Positions 1-8,243 of a stretch of DNA of 64,000 nt are shown in pieces. Source of the stretch: Petrimonas sp. IBARAKI. GTDB lineage: Bacteria > Bacteroidota > Bacteroidia > Bacteroidales > Dysgonomonadaceae. The notes beneath the pieces are model-generated. The model was not told where the DNA came from. It saw only the letters and a list, made by a program, of their open reading frames with translations, and ran no database searches. The stretch is from positions 1,054,001 through 1,118,000 of the forward strand of contig AP018040.2 in NCBI GenBank assembly GCA_002356435.2. The letters are read 5' to 3'. A program made the translations under genes and the position numbers. Position 1 is the first letter of the stretch. Each line of letters begins with the position of its first letter.

Positions 1-159
1 CCCCACAGTGATATTCCCCACACAAATAACGGGAATATCAAACTTGTGCTGCTTCAGGATTTTCGCATCAAACAACCTGTTCCGAAAATTCACGCCAAGC
101 CCGTACAACCACGATAGTGGCAGCAACGAACGTCGTATATCGGGAACGGGTGAATCCAT
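1..159 (-). CDS. lpxK: Tetraacyldisaccharide 4'-kinase, N-terminal part (cut by window edge)
   Basis: The first 53 codons of a minus-strand gene run off the left edge of the window. The reading ends in VICVGNITVG, the start of the LpxK nucleotide-binding region (family pattern VGN-(I/L)-(T/S)-VGG-GKTP), preceded by the usual PLSWLYGLGVNFRN segment. LpxK phosphorylates the 4' position of the lipid A disaccharide at the inner membrane. ATG at 159 lies 41 bp after the sppA stop, so the two genes are probably co-transcribed; sppA-lpxK neighbours are common in Bacteroidota from general knowledge. The P-loop itself is outside the window, so only the N-terminus supports the call. Confidence 0.85.
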   Translation of the reverse strand, partial: MDSPVPDIRRSLLPLSWLYGLGVNFRNRLFDAKILKQHKFDIPVICVGNITVG

Positions 160-200
160 CTTTTGTTTACAACTTTAGATTACGCGTTTTAAAGCCTGTA

Positions 201-1976
201 TTATTTTATATTCAACTCATACGGAATACGTGCTTGGATATAATCCTGATCTTTGAGGTTTTTCAAGAACATAAACTTATCGTAGCTTTCTCCCAGATAA
301 CTTTTTAACGTCTTGGCGGCCAATTCTTCCTTGTCTTTGCTGAAAATCTCCTCAAACGGTGACCTTATCCTTGGATACTCGAAAACAGCATAGCTTTTGC
401 CTAAATTAGCCATTTCAGCCGCGATACGGATAGCTTCATCGACCCCGCCCAGTTCATCTACCAATCCAATTTCCCTGGCCTGATTTCCTGTCCAAACCCT
501 GCCTTCGGCATATTTGGCCAGGCTATCTTTCAGCATTCCACGGCCTTCGGCACATCTGGTCAGGAACAGATCGTAACCGCTGTCCACATAAGCTTGCATC
601 ATCGCTGCTTCCTGAGCGTTAAAAGCTCGGGAAACGTCACCAAAATCAGAAAATTCGTTGGTTTTAACTACGTCCGTATCGATACCCAGTTTATCAAGTG
701 TGCCGCTAAAATTGGGAAACATACCGAAAATGCCGATAGAACCTGTGATGGTGGTGGGCTGAGCAACTATTTTATCAGCATTACACGCAATATAGTAGCC
801 GCCCGATGCAGCCATGTCACCCATAGAAACAACTACCGGTTTTTCCGACTTCAGATCGGAAATTGCTTTCCAGATTTGCTCCGAGGCATATGCGCTTCCG
901 CCTCCCGAATTGATGCGAAAAACAACCGCTTTAATGTCATCGTCTTTCCGAAGTTTTTCAATCTCGTTTACGAAATATTTATCCTGAATGCCATTAGGCC
1001 TATTGCCGGATGCAATTCCTCCTGTGGCGTATAGCAAGGCGATGGAGTTTGTTGATTTCCGTATAGCCGGTGTTTTTACTGATTTCATTTCCGCAACCGT
1101 TGCCGACGGAATTTTAGTGTCAGTATCTATCCCGAGCAGTTCCCGGACATAATTTTTCATTTCACTTTCGTAGAGAACGGTGTCGACTAAATTTCGGGAC
1201 AACAGGAAATCGGTTTTTCTGAGCATTGGAAACTGATTGGCGATCGAATCTATTTGCATAGTTTCCATATTTCTGGATGCAGCCATATCGGTTTTTATAG
1301 TATTCCAAATATCTGTAATGAATGAGTTCACCTGTTCTCTGTTGGCTTCACTCATTTCGGTTTGGGTAAAAGGCTCGGCAAAAGATTTATAAGTGCCCAC
1401 TTTAAACAGTTGCATTTCTACGCCGAGTTTCTGCAACGCGTCTTTATAAAACAGCGGAACCGAAGCAATTCCGTGAACATCGAGCATCCCCTGAGGATTG
1501 ATGGCCACCTTATCAGCAACAGAAGCCAGATAATAGCCGTTTTGAGTGTATGTATCGGCATATGCAACGATAAACTTGCCACTTTTTTTAAAATCCTCCA
1601 ACTCTTGCCGTATTTCTGCCAATGTAGCAGTGGAAGCTGCAAAAAGACGTGTATCCAGATAAATACCTTTTATCTTGTCGTTATTTTTTGCTTTACGGAT
1701 GGCTCCAATGATATCGTTCATACCTATGGCAGATGGGACTCCACCTACCAGGTCGGTAAACGGGTCACTTTCCGCAATACGTTCCTGTATGGCGCCTTCG
1801 AGTCTTAGATTTAAAACGGAGTTATTTTGCAATACAAATGATTCCTGTTTGCCAAAAGAACCCATGATCGAGCCCATCATAGCAAACATGATCAGCATTG
1901 AAATAAGCGAAAAAATAAAACTCGCGATGATGAAGCCCAATGCTGATGCAAACATCATTTTAAAGAAATCTTTCAT
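201..1976 (-). CDS. sppA: Signal peptide peptidase SppA, 67K type
   Basis: Membrane-anchored serine protease that degrades cleaved signal peptides. The 591-residue protein has an N-terminal membrane segment (about residues 10-35) and two tandem SppA/ClpP-like repeats, as in the long 67K form. The likely nucleophile is Ser391 in MAASGGYYIA, and the general-base lysine is probably Lys197 in GTYKSFAEPF (family knowledge). An open frame continues upstream to 2246, but a good promoter (TTG, 20 bp, TATTTTTG at 2006-2036) lies inside that extension. Translation therefore starts at the ATG at 1976, which also gives a normal N-terminus. The ECF sigma gene is divergent. lpxK follows downstream. Confidence 0.93.
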   Translation of the reverse strand: MKDFFKMMFASALGFIIASFIFSLISMLIMFAMMGSIMGSFGKQESFVLQNNSVLNLRLEGAIQERIAESDPFTDLVGGVPSAIGMNDIIGAIRKAKNNDKIKGIYLDTRLFAASTATLAEIRQELEDFKKSGKFIVAYADTYTQNGYYLASVADKVAINPQGMLDVHGIASVPLFYKDALQKLGVEMQLFKVGTYKSFAEPFTQTEMSEANREQVNSFITDIWNTIKTDMAASRNMETMQIDSIANQFPMLRKTDFLLSRNLVDTVLYESEMKNYVRELLGIDTDTKIPSATVAEMKSVKTPAIRKSTNSIALLYATGGIASGNRPNGIQDKYFVNEIEKLRKDDDIKAVVFRINSGGGSAYASEQIWKAISDLKSEKPVVVSMGDMAASGGYYIACNADKIVAQPTTITGSIGIFGMFPNFSGTLDKLGIDTDVVKTNEFSDFGDVSRAFNAQEAAMMQAYVDSGYDLFLTRCAEGRGMLKDSLAKYAEGRVWTGNQAREIGLVDELGGVDEAIRIAAEMANLGKSYAVFEYPRIRSPFEEIFSKDKEELAAKTLKSYLGESYDKFMFLKNLKDQDYIQARIPYELNIK

Positions 1977-2005
1977 AAATTTGTGTTCTAAATTGATTAT
2001 AAGCA

Positions 2006-2036
2006 CAAAAATAGAGAAAAAAGAATTATATTGCAA
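2006..2036 (-). promoter_or_regulatory. Housekeeping promoter of sppA
   Basis: On the minus strand there is TTG, a 20-bp spacer, then TATTTTTG (2006-2013), matching the Bacteroidota TAnnTTTG -7 element and its spacing. It sits 30 bp before the sppA ATG and excludes the longer open frame as the coding start. Confidence 0.7.
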
Positions 2037-2196
2037 TTGAAAACAATTACAATTTAGTTTCTTTATACTTGTAAGATAATTTATTATTGTAGTGATCGGG
2101 GTTTTATACCTCATAAATTGTTTTGAGAACAAAAGACCACGAAAGAACCTATAATAGTTAAAAAAATATAAAGAATAGGGGTGAATGGATAAACCG

Positions 2197-2223
2197 TGCA
2201 ACGTTTTTTCATTTTTTCCATCT
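2197..2223 (+). promoter_or_regulatory. ECF-type promoter in front of the sigma gene (autoregulatory candidate)
   Basis: TGCAAC at 2197-2202, a 16-bp T-rich spacer, then CATCT at 2219-2223, 21 bp before the sigma factor ATG. The same element, with 25 of 27 bases identical and the same 16-bp spacing, occurs at 24393-24419 before a lipoprotein gene. Such TGCAAC/CRTCT pairs resemble ECF sigma promoters of Bacteroidota. Use by the adjacent sigma factor is inferred. Confidence 0.65.
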
Positions 2224-2244
2224 TTACTAATGTAAGCGATAAGC

Positions 2245-2802
2245 ATGGATGATTCGCAGTTGATAACAGCATGTAAGAAGCAGAACCGGAATGCCCAAAA
2301 GGCATTGTATGAGTTGTATGCTCCGAAAATGATGGCTGTCTGCCTGCGTTATTGTCAAGATAATGAGACCGCTCGTGATGTGTTACACGACGGTTTTCTG
2401 CAGGTTTTTACGCAAATTGGCTCTTATTCGGGCAAGGGTTCTTTTGAAGGTTGGTTACGCAAGATTTTCGTTAATCTGGCTCTCGAAAATTATCGTCAGG
2501 AGAAAAAAAGGTTCAACTTTTTAAACGATTACGGAAAAGACAATTCAGACTTTTGGGATACTCCTGAGGATGACTCTCTCGAAGTAGGAGATATTCCGCG
2601 TCAAGAACTTCTGAATATTATTCGTGAGATGCCTGAAGGCTACAGAACGGTTTTCAACTTAGTGATTTTTGAGGATATACCTCATAAGGAAATTGGTGCA
2701 ATGCTGGGGATAACAGAAAACGCTTCCCGGTCGCAATATTTCAGAGCCAAGACTTTTTTACAAAAGAAAGTCCAATCCATGTTGAAGAAGAAATACATAT
2801 GA
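2245..2802 (+). CDS. ECF (RpoE-type) RNA polymerase sigma factor
   Basis: A 185-residue extracytoplasmic-function sigma factor. Region 2 spans about residues 10-80 (ALYELYAPKMMAVCLRYCQD, then FLQVFTQIGSYSGKGSFEGWL, typical of 2.1-2.4). Region 4 spans about 120-175 and carries a helix-turn-helix (HKEIGAMLGITENASRSQYF). There is no region 1 or 3. It would direct RNA polymerase to a small regulon under control of the next gene, which starts 6 bp after its stop and has an anti-sigma-like N-terminus. The promoter upstream is ECF-like rather than housekeeping, which suggests positive autoregulation. The specific signal cannot be told from the sequence. Confidence 0.92.
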   Translation: MDDSQLITACKKQNRNAQKALYELYAPKMMAVCLRYCQDNETARDVLHDGFLQVFTQIGSYSGKGSFEGWLRKIFVNLALENYRQEKKRFNFLNDYGKDNSDFWDTPEDDSLEVGDIPRQELLNIIREMPEGYRTVFNLVIFEDIPHKEIGAMLGITENASRSQYFRAKTFLQKKVQSMLKKKYI

Positions 2803-2808
2803 TCTTCT

Positions 2809-4173
2809 ATGAACGAAAAAGATATATTTAAAGAACAATTGAAGTCGGTTTTCAGCGATTTTGAAGCTCCTGTTCCCCCTGATGGCTGGGAGAAGGTAGA
2901 GCAGTCGCTTAATGCCATTAGGCGGGCGAGAATTATCCGCCGAAATTGGTATGTCGGCTCCGCAGCAGCTACTGCGGCATTAATACTGGGAAGTTTGTTC
3001 TTTTTGAATTCGCCTCATCCGGTCAAACCCGATCTCCCTGTTTTCACCGGGAAGATGGCACCTGAAAAAACAGGAAGCCTAGATACACAGGATACTCAAA
3101 TAGCAAAAACTGAAACGACAAAGAAGGAAAGTAACAAGGACAGTCAGGTTGGGTATTCTCTTCAAAAACAAGAGGTTTTGGTGGCCAGGTACACCAAAAG
3201 AAAAGAAAAGGTGTTGTCTGTAAACATAGACTTAGAACAAACTCCGGAAAAGATAGTGATTGCTGAACAAACTGTTGAAGTTAAGGCCGAGGCAATGGGA
3301 GAAAGAATAATTCGTCCTGAGGAAAGGCAGGTGGTTCAACCCAGTCAGGAAGAGGTTGACCGGCTCATTCAGGAGTTTGAGAATGCCGGGAAAGCTACAA
3401 TCTTTGAAGGTTTGGCGTTTGAAGATAAGAAGAGTAAACCTATTATGTTGGCACTGAACGCAAAAGGTGGACTTACTTCTTCGCGGAAAACCGTAAATAG
3501 TCCCATGACTTTGCGCAGTGCCAGTGCGGTCAAGCCATCTGAAAACGGAGATGGTCTTTATTCCGGATTAACGGGATCGAATAAGATGTATGCTGATTAC
3601 AGCAGTATCCCATTCAACAACCGAAGTATTGCTGATAACGTAGCCGAAATGGAACACGATCAGCCGGTTTCGTTCGGCATCACCGTTTCTAAAACCATTG
3701 TTGACAGGTTATCCATTGAAACCGGATTGGTTTATACCTATCTGTTCTCGCGGGCTAAAAACACCAGTGTTGATTTTCAAAATCAGGAGACGCAACATTT
3801 TCATTATTTAGGTATTCCAGTCAATCTAAATTATAACTTCGTGAATATAGGAAAACTGGGTTTGTTTGCATCCTTCGGAGGGATGGTTGAAAAAGATATT
3901 TACGGGGAATTCAGGAGTACGGGACAAAGTGTTTCAACTGAACTAAACAGTGCGTCTCAGGGGGTGATTACTACGAAAATCAGTCAGAAGAATCCACAGA
4001 TCTCAGTAAATGCAGGGGTAGGGGTGTTTTACCCTATTTACGGAGGATTTAATTTGTACGGCAAGGTTGGTGGGGTTTATTACTTTGATGCAAAAAACTA
4101 TGAATATAAAACGATATATACCGACAAGAAAATCGGTTTCGATTTGAATGCGGGGATCCGATTTGATTTCTAA
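2809..4173 (+). CDS. Anti-sigma-like protein fused to an outer-membrane beta-barrel-like domain
   Basis: This 454-residue protein directly follows the ECF sigma gene. The N-terminal 46 residues look cytoplasmic and contain PPDGWEKVEQSL, a pattern seen at the start of many Bacteroidota anti-sigma/porin-family proteins. One membrane segment follows at about 48-67, then a charged Lys/Glu/Gln-rich linker to about 225. The C-terminal 200 residues are rich in alternating aromatic and polar residues (VSFGITVSKTIVDRLSIETG, then HYLGIPVNLNYNF) and end in Phe, as outer-membrane barrels do. No zinc-binding anti-sigma motif was found. Likely roles are to hold the sigma factor at the membrane and sense envelope state, but the combined topology is odd (see findings). 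Confidence 0.7.
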   Translation: MNEKDIFKEQLKSVFSDFEAPVPPDGWEKVEQSLNAIRRARIIRRNWYVGSAAATAALILGSLFFLNSPHPVKPDLPVFTGKMAPEKTGSLDTQDTQIAKTETTKKESNKDSQVGYSLQKQEVLVARYTKRKEKVLSVNIDLEQTPEKIVIAEQTVEVKAEAMGERIIRPEERQVVQPSQEEVDRLIQEFENAGKATIFEGLAFEDKKSKPIMLALNAKGGLTSSRKTVNSPMTLRSASAVKPSENGDGLYSGLTGSNKMYADYSSIPFNNRSIADNVAEMEHDQPVSFGITVSKTIVDRLSIETGLVYTYLFSRAKNTSVDFQNQETQHFHYLGIPVNLNYNFVNIGKLGLFASFGGMVEKDIYGEFRSTGQSVSTELNSASQGVITTKISQKNPQISVNAGVGVFYPIYGGFNLYGKVGGVYYFDAKNYEYKTIYTDKKIGFDLNAGIRFDF

Positions 4174-4197
4174 TGATTTTTAATTTAACAAATAATT

Positions 4198-4908
4198 ATG
4201 TATATGAGAAAATTGATTTTATTTTTTAGTGTTGTGATTGCTGGACTCTTTTTGACTTCATGCTTAGAGGCCGGAGATAGTAACTTTTCAGGTCAGCGGC
4301 AATTGTTTTATATTACTCAATTAGAGGGAACACAAGTTGCCCATAACGGAGATTTTGTGATGACTTCCAATGAGATTAAATCGAAAGATCCGGACAGGTG
4401 GTACCTTATTACCTGGTCGTGGAGTACCGAAAACGGTATGGTCAGTACAAATGTACATAACGCTATAACACCGGAAATAGAGCAAATACCTCTTGGCGTA
4501 TATTCTCAACAAGAGGCTCCTCAAGAAACCATGACTCCTGTCCTTAACTTTAACATGGTTGGGGGGTTGCCCATAGCTGGTTCATTTGGTGACTTCCTGA
4601 TTGTTCAATATGTATGGAATAAGAAAGAAGGCGAAAAAGTACAGGCGAAACTCTATAATGAAACCACTCAACCAGATGCAACGGATACATATATACTGGA
4701 ATTGCGTTTAGAAAAATCCGGCACTTCCACGGAAACTTCTGGAAAGAATGTTGATGGTTTTGCAGCATTTGACGTGAGTTCATTGCGTAGTCTGGTTAAC
4801 TTTAACGGACAAGATTTTAAAGATATCCAGTTAAAATTCAATTATTACAAAGAAAATGCAGGACAGCCAACCAGCGTTACACAGCCTGTCAGGATATATA
4901 AAAACTGA
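4198..4908 (+). CDS. Lipoprotein of unknown function, third gene of the ECF unit
   Basis: A 236-residue predicted lipoprotein. The signal peptide ends in LFLTSC with Cys22 as the lipidated residue (numbered from the first ATG; a second ATG two codons on would serve as well). The mature part looks beta-rich, with conserved-looking WYLITWSWSTENG and a closing FNYYKENAGQ segment. I do not recognise the family; a NigD-like or other small envelope lipoprotein is possible. It begins 24 bp after the anti-sigma/barrel gene in the same direction and is followed by a strong terminator, so it is probably part of the sigma operon and may act at the outer membrane in the same stress response. Confidence 0.75.
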   Translation: MYMRKLILFFSVVIAGLFLTSCLEAGDSNFSGQRQLFYITQLEGTQVAHNGDFVMTSNEIKSKDPDRWYLITWSWSTENGMVSTNVHNAITPEIEQIPLGVYSQQEAPQETMTPVLNFNMVGGLPIAGSFGDFLIVQYVWNKKEGEKVQAKLYNETTQPDATDTYILELRLEKSGTSTETSGKNVDGFAAFDVSSLRSLVNFNGQDFKDIQLKFNYYKENAGQPTSVTQPVRIYKN

Positions 4909-4986
4909 TTTGAGCCGCGGTCAAAACACAATCTTGACTAGTCCTAAATAAGCGTTACAGGTTTATAGAACAATATTAATTGAATC

Positions 4987-5030
4987 ATCAGAGAAAAACA
5001 AGGCTAACCTTGTTTTTCTCTGATTTTTTA
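4987..5030 (+). terminator. Strong intrinsic terminator after the ECF unit
   Basis: A perfect 17-bp inverted repeat (4987-5003 and 5008-5024) with a 4-base CTAA loop, followed by TTTTTT. It closes the sigma, anti-sigma/barrel and lipoprotein unit. Confidence 0.85.
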
Positions 5031-5034
5031 TATA

Positions 5035-5420
5035 TAAAAGTTTACACTTTCTTGTTTATGCATCTGTTCAGGTGTTTTCACATGACAAAACCAATGAGGC
5101 CTTTTGATTGTTGATGCGCACGGCATCTTTAACCAACCATCTCATTGTTTTTATATCAACTTGATACTCCTCGATTAAAAACTCCTATTTTAATATACCG
5201 TTCACCCTTTCTGCAATTGCATTCGCATACGGATCATAGCTTTCGGTCATACCCGGTGTTATCTTTTTGCTATTTAGTGCATTCTGATGATCGTTTTTTT
5301 GCCACCAATATAAGTTATATCGGAAACCCATACCTGTTCTGGATGGTTTAACTGCGTACCCTCCACTAGATTCTTATACTTTTTGAATCTATGATGAGAG
5401 TCGGTGGTTATCCTGTAATC
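5035..5420 (-). pseudogene. Decayed IS3-family transposase (OrfB) fragment
   Basis: Minus-strand translation gives recognisable pieces of an IS3-type DDE integrase: HHRFKKYKNLVEG and PEQVWVSDITYIGG (around the second catalytic Asp), then after a gap ITPGMTESYDPYANAIAERV (around the catalytic Glu), EFLIEEYQVD, and in another frame PHWFCHVKTPEQMHK. It carries in-frame stops (after VNGILK), at least two frameshifts, and a deletion of roughly 80 residues between ITYIGG and the next block. The N-terminal half and OrfA are missing, so the element is dead. The sequence TGACTAGTCCTAAATAAGCG at 4935-4954 could be a surviving terminal repeat, but no partner end was found. The rest of the 4909-5525 interval holds only the two terminators. 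Confidence 0.85.
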
Positions 5421-5450
5421 TTTTTTTACGTAACACTATTTCAGAACAAG

Positions 5451-5512
5451 ACATGTTTCAACAATAAAAAAAGCTACCCAAACGGGCAGCTTTTTTTATT
5501 GTTGAAACATGT
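5451..5512. terminator. Bidirectional terminator beside rpsA
   Basis: A perfect 25-bp inverted repeat (5451-5475 and 5488-5512) with a 12-base centre that can extend the stem (ACCC/GGGC). A and T runs sit inside the stem, so it can work on both strands. It ends 13 bp from the rpsA stop and would terminate rpsA on the minus strand. Confidence 0.85.
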
Positions 5513-5525
5513 GAAGAAGAGAATT

Positions 5526-7466
5526 TTATTCTTCGCTCTTTGTTTCTTCAGTTTTATTTTCAACTGTTTCTTCTGCTTCAGTTGCAATTTTAGGTTCATC
5601 CTTCACTTCTGCCTCAGCAACTTTTGCTTCCTCTTCTTTATTAGCTTTTGCCTTAGCTTCTTTCTTGAAAGCTGCCACCTTTTGGTTGTCGAGTTTTTCT
5701 TTCAGAGCAGCGAGTTCTTCGATATCACCCAACGTGGTTTTTTCCATTACTGGAATTGCCATTGTTGATGATTGGTTTTCTTTCTTACCCGAACGTTTGC
5801 CTTTTCTGCTTTCGTCAGAACCGCCTCCTTGAGCATCCTCGTGAATACGGCTGTGAGAAACAATAATGCGTTTAGCATCTTTATTGAACTCGATAACTTT
5901 AAATTCCAGTTTTTCGTCCACTTGAGCTTGTGAACCGTCTTCTTTCACCAGGTGTTTTGGAGTAGCAAAACCTTCTACACCGTAAGGCAATGCGATTACT
6001 GCACCTTTGTCGACAAATTCGAGAATTGTCCCTTCGTGAACCGAACCAGCTGTGAAAATGGTTTCAAATACATCCCACGGATTTTCTTCCAATTGTTTAT
6101 GCCCAAGGCTTAAACGACGATTCTCTTTATCAATTTCCAGAACCTGAACTTTAATTGGAGCTCCGATTTCGGTAACTTCGCTTGGATGTTTAATTTTTTT
6201 CGTCCAGGATAAATCGGAAATATGGATCAATCCTTCAACACCTTCTTCAATTTCAACGAAGGCACCAAAGTTGGTGAAGTTCCGAACGGTTGCTGTGTGG
6301 GTGCTTCCAACAGGATATTTCTCTTCGATGTTATCCCATGGATCGGGCTTGAGTTGTTTTACGCCGAGCGACATTTTTCTCTCCTCGCGATCGAGTGTCA
6401 GGATAACGGCTTCTACCTCGTCGCCCACTTTCATAAAGTCTTGTGCGCTGTGCAGATGCTGTGTCCAGCTCATTTCCGATACGTGGATCAATCCTTCTAC
6501 GCCCGCTGCAACTTCAACAAATGCTCCGTAATCCGCTATAACTACCACTTTTCCCTTAACGATATCGCCTACTTTCAGGCTGTCGTCCATGGCATCCCAC
6601 GGATGTGGGGTTAACTGTTTCAATCCAAGGGCGATGCGCTTTTTGTCATCATCAAAGTCGAGAATTACCACGTTGATCTTATCGTCCAGTTTAACCACTT
6701 CGTCCGGATGTTGGATACGTCCCCAGGAAAGGTCGGTAATGTGGATCAAGCCGTCAACGCCGCCGAGGTCAACAAATACACCGTAGGAGGTAACATTTTT
6801 AACCACTCCTTCGAGTACCTGTCCTTTTTCGAGTTTCGAAATAATTTCCTTTTTCTGTTGTTCCAGCTCTTCTTCAATAAGGGCTTTGTGGGAAACAACT
6901 ACATTCTTGAATTCAGGATTGATTTTTACCACCTTGAATTCCATTGTTTTGTCAACAAAGATATCGTAGTCGCGGATAGGTTTCACATCGATTTGAGAAC
7001 CTGGCAGGAACGCTTCGATACCGAATACATCCACAATCATACCGCCTTTTGTACGGCATTTGATGTATCCTTTGATTACTTCGTTGTTTTCTAATGCTGC
7101 GTTTACGCGATCCCATGAACGCGAAGCACGTGCTTTTTTGTGAGAAAGGATCAACTGTCCTTTTTTGTCTTCCTGGCTCTCGATGTAAACCTCTACCTCG
7201 TCGCCAACTTTCAATTCAGGGTTGTAGCGGAATTCGTTCATCGATACCACGCCGTCTGATTTGTAGCCGATGTTTACAACCACTTCGCGTTTGTTCATGG
7301 AGGTTACCGTACCGGTTACCACTTCTTTATCGTTGATTTTGCTCAACGTGTTGTCGTAGCTTTCGGTAAGTTTTTCTTTGTTTTCTTTGGAGTAGACGTC
7401 ACCTTTTGCGTAAGCATCCCAATCGAATTCCTCTATGGGAGCTACAGTTTTTAAATTGTCAGTCAT
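5526..7466 (-). CDS. rpsA: 30S ribosomal protein S1
   Basis: A 646-residue S1 protein that binds mRNA and helps deliver it to the 30S subunit. Six S1/OB repeats are visible at roughly 45-115, 130-200, 215-290, 300-375, 385-460 and 470-545. Repeats 3-5 carry the clear G-(V/A)-FV-(D/E)-x-GV-(D/E)-GLIH-(V/I)-(T/S) signature. The last 90 residues are a Lys/Glu/Ala-rich, probably disordered tail, longer than in proteobacterial S1. It has its own strong promoter and a bidirectional terminator, and appears monocistronic. Confidence 0.97.
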   Translation of the reverse strand: MTDNLKTVAPIEEFDWDAYAKGDVYSKENKEKLTESYDNTLSKINDKEVVTGTVTSMNKREVVVNIGYKSDGVVSMNEFRYNPELKVGDEVEVYIESQEDKKGQLILSHKKARASRSWDRVNAALENNEVIKGYIKCRTKGGMIVDVFGIEAFLPGSQIDVKPIRDYDIFVDKTMEFKVVKINPEFKNVVVSHKALIEEELEQQKKEIISKLEKGQVLEGVVKNVTSYGVFVDLGGVDGLIHITDLSWGRIQHPDEVVKLDDKINVVILDFDDDKKRIALGLKQLTPHPWDAMDDSLKVGDIVKGKVVVIADYGAFVEVAAGVEGLIHVSEMSWTQHLHSAQDFMKVGDEVEAVILTLDREERKMSLGVKQLKPDPWDNIEEKYPVGSTHTATVRNFTNFGAFVEIEEGVEGLIHISDLSWTKKIKHPSEVTEIGAPIKVQVLEIDKENRRLSLGHKQLEENPWDVFETIFTAGSVHEGTILEFVDKGAVIALPYGVEGFATPKHLVKEDGSQAQVDEKLEFKVIEFNKDAKRIIVSHSRIHEDAQGGGSDESRKGKRSGKKENQSSTMAIPVMEKTTLGDIEELAALKEKLDNQKVAAFKKEAKAKANKEEEAKVAEAEVKDEPKIATEAEETVENKTEETKSEE

Positions 7467-7524
7467 TTGTTGTTTGAAAAATTAATAATTAAATAAGTTA
7501 GACATTATATTGTCGAAAAAAAAC

Positions 7525-7570
7525 GGTGCAAAGATAGTCGGTTTTTTGTTAATAACCAATTCTTTGCACC
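7525..7570 (-). promoter_or_regulatory. rpsA promoter flanked by a 10-bp inverted repeat
   Basis: On the minus strand TTG, 20 bp and TATCTTTG (7529-7559) form a consensus housekeeping promoter about 65 bp before the rpsA start. GGTGCAAAGA (7525-7534) and TCTTTGCACC (7561-7570) form a perfect inverted repeat around the promoter core, one arm overlapping the -7 box. The promoter is well supported; an operator role for the repeat is speculative. Confidence 0.65.
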
Positions 7571-7624
7571 CGGAATTTTGGGAAAATATCAACTTTCCGC
7601 AAGTGAGGACAGGCCAGCAGAAGA

Positions 7625-8170
7625 TCAGATAAGTAATCCTTCCTGGACTTCTTTTCTTGTCCCCGCTCCGGCAATGGTTTCTACCAACTCCAAAGCAAAC
7701 TCGAAAACTAATCCCGGCCCTTTTCCGGTAATGATATTTTTGTCAACGCTCACCTTGTTGCCGCTGACTTTAGCTCCGATCAATTGATGTTCAAAACCGG
7801 GGTAACAGGTTGCTTTTTTCCCTTCCAGAAGTCCTAATCCCCCTAATACCATTGGTGCAGCGCAAATAGCAGCTACAACCTTGCCTTTTTCGGCATATTC
7901 CTTCACCTTTCTCTTAAGTTCTTCGTGTTCGTTAAGGTTTTTTGCTCCGGGCATGCCGCCGGGAAGTATCAGTACATCCACATCGTGGAAATTCACCTCC
8001 CGGAAGATTACATCTGCCAGAACGGTAATGTGGTGCGCTCCGGTGACGTTTTTCTCGTTAGTTATCGAAACAGTCTGAACAGGAATCCCTGCCCTCCGTA
8101 AAATGTCTACAGTTCCCAAAGCTTCAATTTCTTCGAAGCCATTGGCTAAGAATAGCGCTACTTTTTTCAT
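7625..8170 (-). CDS. DJ-1/PfpI family protein
   Basis: A 181-residue protein of the DJ-1/ThiJ/PfpI superfamily. The nucleophilic-elbow cysteine is Cys103 in VVAAICAAPMVLG and the partner acidic residue lies in NGFEEIEA (13-14). The HHITVLADV and ILPGGMPGAKNL segments are typical of the YajL/DJ-1 branch, whose members are linked to protein and methylglyoxal repair or chaperone functions. It is the last gene downstream of the TolQ-ExbD-TonB cluster on the minus strand. A short GC-rich hairpin (CGGCGA-AA-TCGCCG, 8215-8228) lies in the 73-bp gap. The exact reaction cannot be fixed from the sequence. Confidence 0.88.
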   Translation of the reverse strand: MKKVALFLANGFEEIEALGTVDILRRAGIPVQTVSITNEKNVTGAHHITVLADVIFREVNFHDVDVLILPGGMPGAKNLNEHEELKRKVKEYAEKGKVVAAICAAPMVLGGLGLLEGKKATCYPGFEHQLIGAKVSGNKVSVDKNIITGKGPGLVFEFALELVETIAGAGTRKEVQEGLLI

Positions 8171-8243
8171 CTGTTCATGTTTTGTTTACGTTGTACTCGT
8201 ATGATAATTGAAAGCGGCGAAATCGCCGAATTTAAAGATGCAA

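Noticed and set aside
594-1808. Plus-strand frames over sppA
   Set aside because: They are shadows of the well-supported minus-strand gene, with no start signals or family motifs.
1977-2246. N-terminal extension of sppA to 2246
   Set aside because: A consensus promoter lies inside the extension, which also overlaps the sigma-gene promoter region and encodes no plausible protein sequence.
5145-5768. Plus-strand frames over the IS3 remnant and rpsA end
   Set aside because: The opposite strand encodes recognisable transposase and S1 protein; the plus-strand frames are antisense artefacts.
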